From Sphaerisporangium sp. TRM90804 (GTDB taxonomy: Bacteria; Actinomycetota; Actinomycetes; Streptosporangiales; Streptosporangiaceae): a stretch of 64,000 nucleotides of DNA. The notes under the pieces were generated by a model. It was not told where the DNA came from. It did no database searches and saw only the letters and a program-made list of their open reading frames with translations. A program made the position numbers and the translations under genes. The DNA lies in the NCBI RefSeq assembly GCF_029846175.1, contig NZ_JARWAC010000011.1, positions 248,001 to 312,000 on the forward strand. Direction: 5' to 3'. Positions 32,891 through 40,925 of this stretch are shown piece by piece (the first letter of the stretch is position 1; every line of letters begins with the position of its first letter).

Positions 32891-34120
32891 ATGACCCAGC
32901 TACCGCTGCGCGCTCAGCTCGCGAGTGCCCTCGGGCGTACGGCCGCCACGCTGTCCCGGGTCACCGGGCGTGGTGACGGATCGGTGATCGGCGGGCGTGT
33001 CGGGCTCGTGCTGGAGCCCGACCTTCTGCGCAAGCTGGCCGCCGACCGCAAGCTCGTCCTGGTCAGCGCCACCAACGGCAAGACCACCACCACCCGGTTG
33101 ATCACCTCGGAGCTGCAGGAGCTCGGCGAGGTCGCCACCAACGCGTTCGGCGCCAACATGCCCGCGGGGCACGTCTCGGCGCTGTCGCAGTCCAAGCAGG
33201 CCCCGTTCGCGGTGCTGGAGGTGGACGAGAAGTACCTGCCCGAGGTGCTCGACACCACCGGCGCGACCGTCGTGTGCCTGATGAACCTCAGCCGCGACCA
33301 GATGGACCGCGCGGCCGAGATCTGGCTGCTGGCCCAGAAGTGGCGCCGCGCCCTGGCAGGCCGCGACACGCACGTGGTGGCCAACTGCGACGACCCGCTG
33401 GTTACCTGGGGCGCCTCGACGGCCCCCCGGGTCACCTGGGTCTCGTGCGGGCAGCCCTGGAAGGAGGACTCCTGGTCCTGCCCCGAGTGCGGCGGCCCGC
33501 TCGACCGCAAGGGTGACGACTGGGCGTGCCGCGAGTGCACCTTCCGGCGTCCGGAGCCCACCTGGGTGCTCGACGACGACGCCGTGCTCGACCCGTGGCG
33601 GCGGCGCTGGGTGCTCGACCTCCAGCTTCCCGGCCGGGCCAACCGCGCCAACGCCGCCATCGCGCTGGCGGTGGCGGACGCCTTCGGCCTGCCGGTCGAG
33701 CAGGCGCTGCCCCGGCTGCGCGAGGTCACCTCGGTCGCCGGCCGCTACACCATGGTCGAGCGCGACGGGCGCGCCCTGCGGCTGCTGCTGGCCAAGAACC
33801 CGGCCGGCTGGCTGGAGGCCTTCGAGGTCGCCGACCCGGCGCTGCCGATCATCCTGTCGGTGAACGCCCAGGGGCCCGACGGCCGCGACACCTCCTGGTT
33901 GTGGGACGTCGACTATCGCATCCTGGCCGGCCGCCCGGTGTTCGTCACCGGCGAGCGGCGGCTCGACCTGGCGCTGCGGCTCGACGTCGCCGGGGTGCCG
34001 TTCCAGCTCTGCGAGAGCTTCGACCAGGCCCTGGCAGCCCAGGCGCCCGGCAGGGTCGACGTGATCGCCAACTACACAGCCTTCCAGCAGATTCGAGCGG
34101 AGTTCGGCCGTGCCGTCTGA
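32891..34120 (+). CDS. murT: Lipid II isoglutaminyl synthase, MurT subunit
   Basis: A 409-residue Mur-ligase-like enzyme that, with GatD, amidates D-glutamate of lipid II in the cytoplasm. P-loop ATNGKTTTTRL, the Mur-type PAGHVSALSQSK and EVDEKYLP segments, and a four-Cys zinc ribbon (CPECGG ... CREC) typical of MurT are all present, followed by the DUF1727 C-terminal domain. gatD overlaps its end by 11 nt, the conserved arrangement. A -10 hexamer 6 nt upstream suggests a leaderless mRNA. Confidence 0.95.
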   Translation: MTQLPLRAQLASALGRTAATLSRVTGRGDGSVIGGRVGLVLEPDLLRKLAADRKLVLVSATNGKTTTTRLITSELQELGEVATNAFGANMPAGHVSALSQSKQAPFAVLEVDEKYLPEVLDTTGATVVCLMNLSRDQMDRAAEIWLLAQKWRRALAGRDTHVVANCDDPLVTWGASTAPRVTWVSCGQPWKEDSWSCPECGGPLDRKGDDWACRECTFRRPEPTWVLDDDAVLDPWRRRWVLDLQLPGRANRANAAIALAVADAFGLPVEQALPRLREVTSVAGRYTMVERDGRALRLLLAKNPAGWLEAFEVADPALPIILSVNAQGPDGRDTSWLWDVDYRILAGRPVFVTGERRLDLALRLDVAGVPFQLCESFDQALAAQAPGRVDVIANYTAFQQIRAEFGRAV

Positions 34121-34823
34121 CAGCGCGCTGCGCGTGGTGTGGATCTACCCCGACCTGTTGAGCACCTACGGGGACCACGGGAACCTCCTGATCCTGGAGC
34201 AGCGCGCCCGCAAGCGCGGCATCCCGGTCGAGACCGTCTACGTCCGCTCCTCCGACCCCGTGCCCGACTCCGGGGACATCTACCTGATCGGCGGCGGGGA
34301 GGACCGGCCGCAGATCCTGGCCGCCGAGCGGCTCCGGCGCGACGCCGGCCTGTCCCGCGCGATCGACCGCGGCGCGAGCCTGCTGGCGGTGTGCGCCGGC
34401 TACCAGATCATGGGGTCGGTCTTCGGCGGCGAGGAGGGCCAGCCGGTCGCGGGCATCGGGCTGCTCGACATCGAGAGCGTCCGCGGCCCGTCACGGGCGG
34501 TGGGGGAGCTGGCGGCCGAGGTGGACACCGGCCTCGGCGGGCACATCCTCAGCGGCTTCGAGAACCACATGGGCGTCACCCGGCTCGGCGCCGGCGTCCG
34601 GCCGCTGTCGCGCACGGTGGTGGGGGTGGGCAACGGCGACGGCACCGAGGGCTGCCACGCGGGCAAGATCGTCGGCACCTACCTGCACGGCCCGGCGCTG
34701 GCGCGCAACCCGTGGCTGGCCGACGTCTTCCTCGGCTGGGCCACCGGGCCGCTGCTGCCCATCGACGACACCTGGTACGACCGCCTGCGTGAGGAGCGCC
34801 TGAGCGCCGTCCTGCCCCGCTGA
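34110..34823 (+). CDS. gatD: Lipid II isoglutaminyl synthase, GatD glutaminase subunit
   Basis: A 237-residue class I glutamine amidotransferase supplying ammonia to MurT. Catalytic Cys is in LLAVCAGYQIMG (C95), catalytic His in GTYLHGP; the start HLR-type segment WIYPDLLSTYGDHGNLLIL is typical of GatD/CobQ-like amidotransferases. GTG 34110 lies within the end of murT, so translation is coupled. Confidence 0.95.
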   Translation: MPSDSALRVVWIYPDLLSTYGDHGNLLILEQRARKRGIPVETVYVRSSDPVPDSGDIYLIGGGEDRPQILAAERLRRDAGLSRAIDRGASLLAVCAGYQIMGSVFGGEEGQPVAGIGLLDIESVRGPSRAVGELAAEVDTGLGGHILSGFENHMGVTRLGAGVRPLSRTVVGVGNGDGTEGCHAGKIVGTYLHGPALARNPWLADVFLGWATGPLLPIDDTWYDRLREERLSAVLPR

Positions 34824-34844
34824 GGGGCCCGTGGGCCTCGTGCC

Positions 34845-35207
34845 TCAGTAGACGAGCGCCTGCACCTGGTCGCCCAGCACCTCCTCCACGAACGTCGAGG
34901 CGCCGGCGATGCGCACGCCGTCGATGAGGTCGTCCTGTGTGATGTCCCTGCGGGCGGCGCACTGCGTGCACACCGTCACCCTGCCGCCGGTCAGCACGAC
35001 GTCGAGCAGGTCGGCGAGCGGGGTGGCGTGCGGGAGGGCGAGCTCCTCGGCCCTGCCGGGCAGGCCGTACCAGGCGGACTCCCCGGTCAGCCACAGGGAG
35101 ACGGGGACGCCGCTGGCCACCGCCGCCGCGGCGACGGTGAAGGCCTGGTTGCACCGCTCGGGGGCGTCCGACCCTGCTGTCACCTTTATCACCATTGATC
35201 GTGCCAT
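34845..35207 (-). CDS. DsrE-family protein
   Basis: A 120-residue DsrE/DsrF-like protein (VIKVTAGSDAPERCNQAFTV, SLWLTGESAWYGLPG) with a CTQCAARR motif whose Cys residues could carry sulfur. Family members handle persulfide sulfur or bind small ligands; the substrate here is unknown. Convergent with gatD, divergent from the nitrobindin-like gene. Confidence 0.85.
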   Translation of the reverse strand: MARSMVIKVTAGSDAPERCNQAFTVAAAAVASGVPVSLWLTGESAWYGLPGRAEELALPHATPLADLLDVVLTGGRVTVCTQCAARRDITQDDLIDGVRIAGASTFVEEVLGDQVQALVY

Positions 35208-35306
35208 GCTCTGAGCCTATGCGGCCGCGACAGCGGTCCACCAGGTGTTTCTCCGGTCAGCTCCCCCATGCGTGAGCCCCGCGCGGGGCCTCTAGGCTTT
35301 GGTCAC

Positions 35307-35795
35307 ATGGACTCCCAGACACTCCATCCCGCCCTCGAACCGATCTCGTTCCTGCTGGGCAGGTGGGAAGGCGCCGGCGTGGGCGGCTACCCGAGCATCG
35401 AGAGCTTCCGGTTCGGGCAGGAGATCGTCTTCGACCACATCGGCAAGCCGTTCCTCAGCTACGTCAGCAGAACGTGGCTGCTGGACGACGAGGGCGCCAT
35501 GGTGCGGCCCCTCGCCACCGAGTCGGGCTACTGGCGCGCCCTGCCCGAGCGGCAGCTCGAAGTGGTGCTCTCGCACCCGACCGGCATCGTCGAGATCTAC
35601 ATCGGCGAGGTCGTCTTCCACAAGATCGAGCTGCGCACCGACGTCGTGGCCCGGACGGCCACGGCCAAGGAGTACACCGCGGGCCACCGGCTGTACGGCC
35701 TGGTCGAGGGCAACCTGATGTACGCCTACGACATGGCGGCGGAGGGGCACCCGCTCACCTCCCACCTGTCGGCGGACCTCAAGAAGGTCGGCTGA
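35307..35795 (+). CDS. Nitrobindin-like heme-binding beta-barrel protein
   Basis: A 162-residue protein of the THAP4/nitrobindin (FABP-like, DUF1794) family. The family opening FLLGRWEGAGVGGYP and C-terminal HLSADLKKV are clear. Homologs bind heme in a 10-stranded barrel and scavenge or isomerise reactive nitrogen species. ATG 35307 is preceded by TAGGCT 8 nt upstream, implying a leaderless mRNA; the frame from 35268 is not favoured. Confidence 0.92.
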   Translation: MDSQTLHPALEPISFLLGRWEGAGVGGYPSIESFRFGQEIVFDHIGKPFLSYVSRTWLLDDEGAMVRPLATESGYWRALPERQLEVVLSHPTGIVEIYIGEVVFHKIELRTDVVARTATAKEYTAGHRLYGLVEGNLMYAYDMAAEGHPLTSHLSADLKKVG

Positions 35796-35830
35796 CCCGC
35801 TCCCGAGGCGCCTCGCGGGGCGTCGCCCCG

Positions 35831-35850
35831 GCCCCGGCCGCCGCCGGGGC
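35831..35850 (+). terminator. GC hairpin after nitrobindin-like gene
   Basis: 8-bp stem GCCCCGGC/GCCGGGGC with a 4-nt loop, 36 nt after the stop codon. No U tract. Confidence 0.4.
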
Positions 35851-36011
35851 GGGCCGGCCGGATCTCGGTTCTGTCCGGCTTGAGACGCGTTCCAAACGGT
35901 TCTTCCTAAAGCTGTGGATCACCCCTAGGGTCTGGCGTGAACAGTGGCGGTTTCCCCCCGCGAACCGGTCCGGCGCCGGACCGGCGAGTGGCTGATCCCT
36001 AGGAGAGCACG

Positions 36012-36785
36012 ATGGTGTTCCGCAAGCTCATGGCGGCGTTCGGCGCCGGCGTCGAGGTCGACACGGTCCTGAACAACGCGACCGTGCGGCCGGGCGAGTC
36101 GCTGCGCGGGGTGGTGAACTTCCGCGGCGGCGGCTCCGAGTACCGCGTGGAGGGCATCTACGTCGACCTGACGGCCGTGGTCGAGGTGGAGAGCGGCGAC
36201 AACGAGCACAAGACCACCTACAGCTTCCTGCGGCAGCAGGTGGCGGGATCGTTCCAACTGGGCGCGGGCGTGGCGCACGCCCAGCCCTTCGAGATCCCGG
36301 TGCCGTGGGAGACCCCGATCAGCGCGATCGGCGGCCACTCCCTGTACGGCATGAAGCTCGGCGTCTCCACCGAGCTGGCGCTGGCCGGCGCCCTGGACAA
36401 GGGTGATCTCGACCCGCTGTTCGTCTCGCCGCTGCCCGCCCAGGAGCACATCATCATGGCGCTCGACCGCCTGGGCTTCCGCTTCAAGAAGGCCGACCTG
36501 GAACGTGGCACGCTGCGCGGCTCGCACATGCCGTTCTTCCAGGAGATCGAGTATTACGCGGGCGGCCAGTGGCGCGGCCACTTCAACGAGCTGGAGCTGA
36601 CCTTCATCGCCGGCCCCACCCAGATGGACGTCATCCTCGAGGCCGACAAGCGCGGTGGGTTCCTGACCTCCAGCCACGACACCTACAACCGCTTCACCGT
36701 CCGCTACGGCGAGCACCCCGGGGCCGCGGAGCAGGCCCTGCAGAACGGCCTGCAGCAGATGGCCCGCCGCCGGGGCTGGTTCTAG
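36012..36785 (+). CDS. Spo0M-family sporulation control protein
   Basis: A 257-residue cytoplasmic protein with the arrestin-like Spo0M fold (VEVDTVLNNATVRPGESLRG, then SFQLGAGVAHAQPFEIPVPW). In Bacillus Spo0M influences sporulation; in actinomycetes the role is not defined. AGGAG precedes the ATG. A large hairpin follows its stop at 36795. Length is typical of the family. Confidence 0.9.
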   Translation: MVFRKLMAAFGAGVEVDTVLNNATVRPGESLRGVVNFRGGGSEYRVEGIYVDLTAVVEVESGDNEHKTTYSFLRQQVAGSFQLGAGVAHAQPFEIPVPWETPISAIGGHSLYGMKLGVSTELALAGALDKGDLDPLFVSPLPAQEHIIMALDRLGFRFKKADLERGTLRGSHMPFFQEIEYYAGGQWRGHFNELELTFIAGPTQMDVILEADKRGGFLTSSHDTYNRFTVRYGEHPGAAEQALQNGLQQMARRRGWF

Positions 36786-36794
36786 ACACGTAAA

Positions 36795-36880
36795 AACCCC
36801 GGGCGCGCTCCGCCTCTTTGGTGAGACGGGCCGACTGGACCATGAGGGGAGTTCGCTCCCCTCGCCGGCTGCCCGGGGTT
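36795..36880. terminator. Long branched hairpin downstream of Spo0M gene
   Basis: Outer 10-bp stem AACCCCGGGC/GCCCGGGGTT (36795-36804, 36871-36880) encloses an 8-bp hairpin capped by TTCG (36844-36863). Read leftward the outer stem is followed by TTTTTA, a proper U tail, so it may end a minus-strand RNA as well as the spo0M mRNA. Confidence 0.65.
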
Positions 36881-36989
36881 CCGGTGTCTGCTTGGATTCG
36901 CCGGACGCCACCAGTGCCCCGGAGGGCACGACGTCTGGACGGAGGTCCTGACTCTGGCGATGTCCTAGCGGACAGCCACCTCGCTAGCC

Positions 36990-37011
36990 CAATAATGATC
37001 AACCATTGTTC
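36990..37011. promoter_or_regulatory. AT-rich palindrome upstream of fur-family gene
   Basis: CAATAATG-ATCAAC-CATTGTTC is an imperfect palindrome (7-bp half-sites with one mismatch) in otherwise GC-rich DNA, 398 nt before the Fur/Zur start. It resembles a metal-regulator operator in form only. Confidence 0.4.
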
Positions 37012-37103
37012 GGACCACCTCCCTTCTGCGTGCTAGTAAGTTATGCGACGCCTCGGCGGCAGGCAAGCGAATAACCCGCGCGCCGCCCCGCCGCCCGGGA
37101 CCC

Positions 37104-37290
37104 CTACGACGTGCCGCCGCGTGAGCGAACAGCCCGCCCGCCATCACGCTGCGCGGGGCCCTACGGCGGGTCGCGGCGTGAGTGGACAACCCGCGCGCCG
37201 TCCCGCCGGACGGGCCTCTACGGCGGGTCGCGGCGTGAGTGGACAACCCGCGCGCCGCCCCGCTGCCCGGGCCCTCTACGGCGGGCCGCA
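37104..37290 (+). repeat. 57-bp tandem array (about three copies)
   Basis: CTACG-starting units begin at 37104, 37161, 37218 and 37276 (periods 57, 57, 58). Copies two and three are nearly identical over CTACGGCGGGTCGCGGCGTG and AGTGGACAACCCGCGCGCCG; the outer ones are degenerate or partial. Confidence 0.8.
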
Positions 37291-37308
37291 GCGTGGCGGC
37301 CTGTCCTC

Positions 37309-37332
37309 GGGGCCGGGGCCGGGGCCGGGGCC
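37309..37332 (+). repeat. (GGGGCC)4 hexanucleotide repeat
   Basis: Four perfect GGGGCC units lie 77 nt upstream of the fur-family gene. The G runs could fold as a G-quadruplex, and the repeat is a candidate slippage site. Confidence 0.7.
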
Positions 37333-37396
37333 GGAAACGGCCCGGCGCGGGCGCACGGCTCCTCGCGTGCGGGCCCTGCCGCCCGCGCCGGGCTCG

Positions 37397-37402
37397 TACA
37401 CT
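37397..37402 (+). promoter_or_regulatory. -10 hexamer for leaderless fur-family gene
   Basis: TACACT ends 6 nt before the ATG at 37409. Confidence 0.5.
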
Positions 37403-37408
37403 CGGTTC

Positions 37409-37822
37409 ATGACCGGGACATGGCACGAGGAGTTGCGGGCGCGCGGTTACAGAGTCACTCCGCAACGGCAGTTGGTGCTGGAAGCGGTCGCGCGACTCGG
37501 CCACGCCACCCCCGAGGACATCTGCGGCGAGGTCCAGGAGACGGCGAGGGGCATCAACATCTCCACCGTCTACCGCACCCTCGAACTGCTCGAAGAGCTC
37601 GGCATGGTGACCCACACCCATCTCGGGCACGGCGCGCCGACCTACCACCTGGCCAGCGAGGCCGACCACGTCCACCTGGTCTGCCGCGAGTGCGGCAACG
37701 TCACCGAGATTCGCCCCGAGCTCGTGCAGAACCTGGTGGCAACCCTCGACAACGAGCTCGGCTTCACCACCGACGTCCACCACCTCACCGTCTTCGGCCA
37801 GTGCCGCGACTGCCGCTCCTGA
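37409..37822 (+). CDS. zur: Fur-family metalloregulator (Zur/FurB-like)
   Basis: A 137-residue Fur-family repressor. The winged helix covers ~1-80 (RVTPQRQLVLEAVARLGHAT, INISTVYRTLELLEELG); the dimerisation/metal domain has HVHLVCRECGN and a terminal CRDC, giving the structural CxxC pairs. Overall it looks closest to Zur/FurB, but metal specificity cannot be settled from sequence alone. Leaderless start is likely. ygfZ follows 37 nt downstream. Confidence 0.88.
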   Translation: MTGTWHEELRARGYRVTPQRQLVLEAVARLGHATPEDICGEVQETARGINISTVYRTLELLEELGMVTHTHLGHGAPTYHLASEADHVHLVCRECGNVTEIRPELVQNLVATLDNELGFTTDVHHLTVFGQCRDCRS

Positions 37823-37859
37823 GTCACCGGAGGCGGCCGCGGCGCAATAGCCTGGGGGC

Positions 37860-38924
37860 ATGCGAAGCCCTCTGCTCGACACGCCCGGAGCCGTAGCCGC
37901 CCAAGCCCCCGACGAGGCCGTCGCCGCGCACTACGGCGAGCCCTACGCCGAGCAGCGCGCCCTGGCGGCCGGGCAGGCCCTGGTCGACCGCAGCCACCGC
38001 GAGGTCGTCCGCATCTCCGGGCCCGACCGGCTGAGCTGGCTCAACGACCTCAGCTCGCAGAAGCTCGACACCCTCACCCCGGGCACGCCCGCGCAGACGC
38101 TGTTCCTCGACCCGCAGGGCCGGGTGGAGCACCACCTCACGCTCGTCGACGACGGCGAGTCCGTCTGGGGGCACGTCGAGCCGGGCGCGTCCGCCGGGCT
38201 GGTCTCCTGGCTGGAGAAGATGCGCTTCATGCTGCGCGTCGAGGTGTCCGACCTGACCGCGGCCTACGCCGTCGTCACGGTCCGGGCCCCGGGCGCCGGG
38301 GAGGACGCGGGCCCCGTGCCCGCCGTCGAGGGCGCGATCGCGGTCGGCGGCGACCTGCTGGTCCCGCGCGAGCGGCTGGCGGGGCTGCCCGCCGAGCTGG
38401 GGCTGCGCCCGGCGGGCCTGTGGGCGTACGAGGCGCTGCGCATCGAGGCGTACCTGCCCCGGCACGGCTTCGAGACCGACCACAAGACCATCCCGCACGA
38501 GATCGGGTGGATCGGCAGCGCCGTACACCTCAGCAAGGGCTGCTACCGGGGCCAGGAGACCGTCGCCCGGGTGCACAACCTCGGGCACCCCCCGCGCCGC
38601 CTGGTCTTCCTGCACCTGGACGGCAGCGCCGACACCCTGCCGCCGCACGGCACGCCGGTCACCTTCGGCGTGGGCGCCCCGAGGGAGGCCGACCCCGAGG
38701 CGGCCATGGAGGGAAGCGCCGAGCCGGGCCAGGTCGGGTTCGTCGGCTCGTCCGCGCGCCACCACGAGCTGGGCCCCATCGCCCTGGCCGTGGTCAAGCG
38801 CACGGTGCCGGTGGACATCACCCTGCTGGCCGGCGGCGTCCCCGCGAGCCAGGAGGTCATCGTCCCCCCGGACGCCGGCCGCAACGTCAGCATCGACCCC
38901 GCCCTGCGCCGCCGCATCCGCTGA
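37860..38924 (+). CDS. ygfZ: YgfZ/GcvT-domain protein
   Basis: A 354-residue folate-binding-type protein assisting Fe-S cluster protein function and tRNA modification. The diagnostic KGCYRGQE motif (C228) is present, along with the GcvT-like fold starting at ALVDRSHREVVRISGPDRL. Length is typical of actinobacterial YgfZ. TAGCCT lies 6 nt before the ATG (leaderless). Confidence 0.92.
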   Translation: MRSPLLDTPGAVAAQAPDEAVAAHYGEPYAEQRALAAGQALVDRSHREVVRISGPDRLSWLNDLSSQKLDTLTPGTPAQTLFLDPQGRVEHHLTLVDDGESVWGHVEPGASAGLVSWLEKMRFMLRVEVSDLTAAYAVVTVRAPGAGEDAGPVPAVEGAIAVGGDLLVPRERLAGLPAELGLRPAGLWAYEALRIEAYLPRHGFETDHKTIPHEIGWIGSAVHLSKGCYRGQETVARVHNLGHPPRRLVFLHLDGSADTLPPHGTPVTFGVGAPREADPEAAMEGSAEPGQVGFVGSSARHHELGPIALAVVKRTVPVDITLLAGGVPASQEVIVPPDAGRNVSIDPALRRRIR

Positions 38925-39187
38925 CCCGGGCCGGCATCCCGGCCGATCGCCCGCCCCCTGGTCCCCAGCGGGGCGGAAACGTCGTCCCTTCCGGCAGGCG
39001 TGTCAGCGCCTTCGCTGTGGATGCCGGGAGTCCCGCGACCGTGTGACCGGGATCGGCGGCCGGGCCGTCGTCCGCTTCGGGTGGTGTCCTGTGGCCTTCT
39101 CGGGGCGTGGGGAGTTCCCGCGAGCGGTGTGGCTGGATCGGCGGACGGGGCCGTCGTCCGCTTGGGGCGGGGCTTCGGGCGGGCCCC
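38925..39187. repeat. Intergenic region with ~40-bp direct repeat
   Basis: A segment at 39041-39080 (GTGTGACCGGGATCGGCGG, then CCGTCGTCCGCTT) recurs at 39127-39166 (period 86) with several changes. A small GC hairpin (38929-38944) follows the ygfZ stop. No gene seen. Confidence 0.6.
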
Positions 39188-39613
39188 TCAGATCTCCACG
39201 ATCAACGTGATGGGGCCGTCGTTGACGAGGGAGACCTTCATGTCGGCGCCGAACACGCCGGTCTCCACGCGGGCGCCCAGGGCGCGCAGCTCGGCCACCA
39301 CCGCCTCGACCAGGGGCTCGGCCACCGGGCCGGGGGCGGCGGCCTGCCAGGTGGGCCTGCGGCCCTTCCTGGTGTCGCCGTACAGGGTGAACTGGCTGAC
39401 CACGAGAAGCGGCGCGCCGATGTCCGAGCACGACTTCTCGCCCGACAGCACCCGCAGGCCCCACAGCTTGGCGGCCAGCTTCGCCGCCTCGGCCGGCCCG
39501 TCGCCGTGGGTCACGCCGACCAGCACGAGCAGGCCCGGCTCGTCGATCGCCCCCACGCTCCGCCCGTCGACCACCACCGACGCGGACATCACCCGCTGAA
39601 CTACGGCTCGCAT
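39188..39613 (-). CDS. dtd: D-aminoacyl-tRNA deacylase
   Basis: A 141-residue enzyme removing D-amino acids from tRNA. Family motifs: N-terminal [17 protein letters not shown], the active-site [15 protein letters not shown], and [20 protein letters not shown] with the cross-subunit Gly-Pro region altered only in context. The C-terminal end is complete. Divergent from the asparaginase gene with 129 nt between starts. Confidence 0.95.
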   Translation of the reverse strand: MRAVVQRVMSASVVVDGRSVGAIDEPGLLVLVGVTHGDGPAEAAKLAAKLWGLRVLSGEKSCSDIGAPLLVVSQFTLYGDTRKGRRPTWQAAAPGPVAEPLVEAVVAELRALGARVETGVFGADMKVSLVNDGPITLIVEI

Positions 39614-39742
39614 GGTCCCCGATTCTCCCACCCCCGGCGCCCACCCCGGCGCGGCGCGGGTTTCCGCAGGCGTGCGGAGATGGGCGGCGGCCTGAACGGA
39701 GCCGTTCCGGCGTCCGTACACTCATGCACGAAGGGAGATTAC

Positions 39743-40693
39743 GTGTCCGTTGCGCCATTGATTGTGGAAGTTGTCCGTTCTGGGTTCGTCGAGTCGGTGC
39801 ACCACGCCCGGGTGTTCGCCATCGACGCCGAGGCCGCCACGGTGGCCGCCTACGGGGACGTGGCCGCGGCGGCGTCGCCGCGCTCGTCCATGAAGCCCCT
39901 GCAGGCCCTCGGGATGCTGCGCGCCGGGCTCGACCTGGACGGGGAGCTGCTCGCGCTGTCGTGCGCGAGCCACTCGGGTGAGGACTTCCACATCGAGGGG
40001 GTCGGCAAGATCCTCGCCGGGGTCGGGCTGGACGCCGGTGCCCTTGAGTGCCCCGAGGACCTGCCCCTGGACACCGCGGCCGCTCACCGGGTGCTGCGCG
40101 CGGGCGGCGCGCCGGCCAGGATCACCATGAACTGCTCGGGCAAGCACGCCGCGATGCTCGCCACCTGTGTGGCCAACGGCTGGCCGACCGACGGCTACCT
40201 GCACCCCGCGCACGCGCTGCAGCGGGCGATCCGCGCGACCGCCGAGGAGCTGACCGGCGAGCGGGTGGCCGCGACCGGCGTCGACGGGTGCGGCGCGCCG
40301 CTCTTCTTCGCCTCGATGGCCGGGATCACCCGTGCCTACCGTGCCCTCACGCTCGCCGCCCCCGGCACGCACGAACGCCGCGTCGTCGACGCCATGCGGG
40401 CCCACCCCGAGTGGACGTCCGGCACCACGCGCGCGGAGGCCGCACTGATGCGGGCGATCCCCGGCCTGGTGCTCAAGTCGGGCGCGGAGGCCTTCGACGC
40501 GTTCGCGTTCGAGGACGGCCGCGCGGCCACCGTGAAGATCGAGGACGGCGGCCAGCGTGCCCGGGTGCCGGTGACGGTCGCCACCCTGCGTGCCCTCGGC
40601 CTGGACGCCCCCGAGCTGAACGCCCTCGCCACACCCCCGCAGCTCGGCGGCGGCCGCCCCGTGGGGGAAGTCCGCGTCCGCGGCCGTCTCTGA
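39743..40693 (+). CDS. Asparaginase (Rhizobium etli type II family)
   Basis: A 316-residue protein of the asparaginase_II family (distinct from E. coli enzymes). Motifs seen: SRGSS-like SPRSSMKPLQAL, CASHSGEDFH, MNCSGKHAAML and GVDGCGAPLFF with conserved Ser-Lys and Cys residues reported for this class. GTG 39743 is preceded by AAGGGAGA; TACACT (39717-39722) is a likely -10. Activity on asparagine is inferred from family. Confidence 0.9.
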   Translation: MSVAPLIVEVVRSGFVESVHHARVFAIDAEAATVAAYGDVAAAASPRSSMKPLQALGMLRAGLDLDGELLALSCASHSGEDFHIEGVGKILAGVGLDAGALECPEDLPLDTAAAHRVLRAGGAPARITMNCSGKHAAMLATCVANGWPTDGYLHPAHALQRAIRATAEELTGERVAATGVDGCGAPLFFASMAGITRAYRALTLAAPGTHERRVVDAMRAHPEWTSGTTRAEAALMRAIPGLVLKSGAEAFDAFAFEDGRAATVKIEDGGQRARVPVTVATLRALGLDAPELNALATPPQLGGGRPVGEVRVRGRL

Positions 40694-40739
40694 CCCCGTC
40701 AGACGACCCGGAACCACCGAACGCCACGCCCCCGGGGCC

Positions 40740-40925
40740 GTGCGCGTGGACCGGCGGACGAGACGTGCCCGCTCGGTCGGACGGCGGGCAACCGGCGGAT
40801 CACCGGGGCCCGGCGAAGCGATCGTGCCTGTGGACCGGCGGACCGGACGGGCCGCTCGGTCAGACGGCGCGAGACCGGCGGATCACCGGGCCCGCGAGGC
40901 GGTCGTGCGTGCGGGCCCTCGGTCA
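40740..40925 (+). repeat. Degenerate ~80-bp direct repeats reaching the DUF2207 stop
   Basis: GTGCGCGTGGACCGGCGGA at 40740 recurs as GTGCCTGTGGACCGGCGGA at 40824, with a partial third at 40904 (periods 84 and 80). The CTCGGTCA core of each unit recurs at 40923, where TCA is the complement of the stop codon of the leftward gene. Confidence 0.65.

Noticed and set aside
37104-37290. CRISPR array
   Set aside because: Units are contiguous 57-bp repeats without unique spacers, and no cas genes are present.
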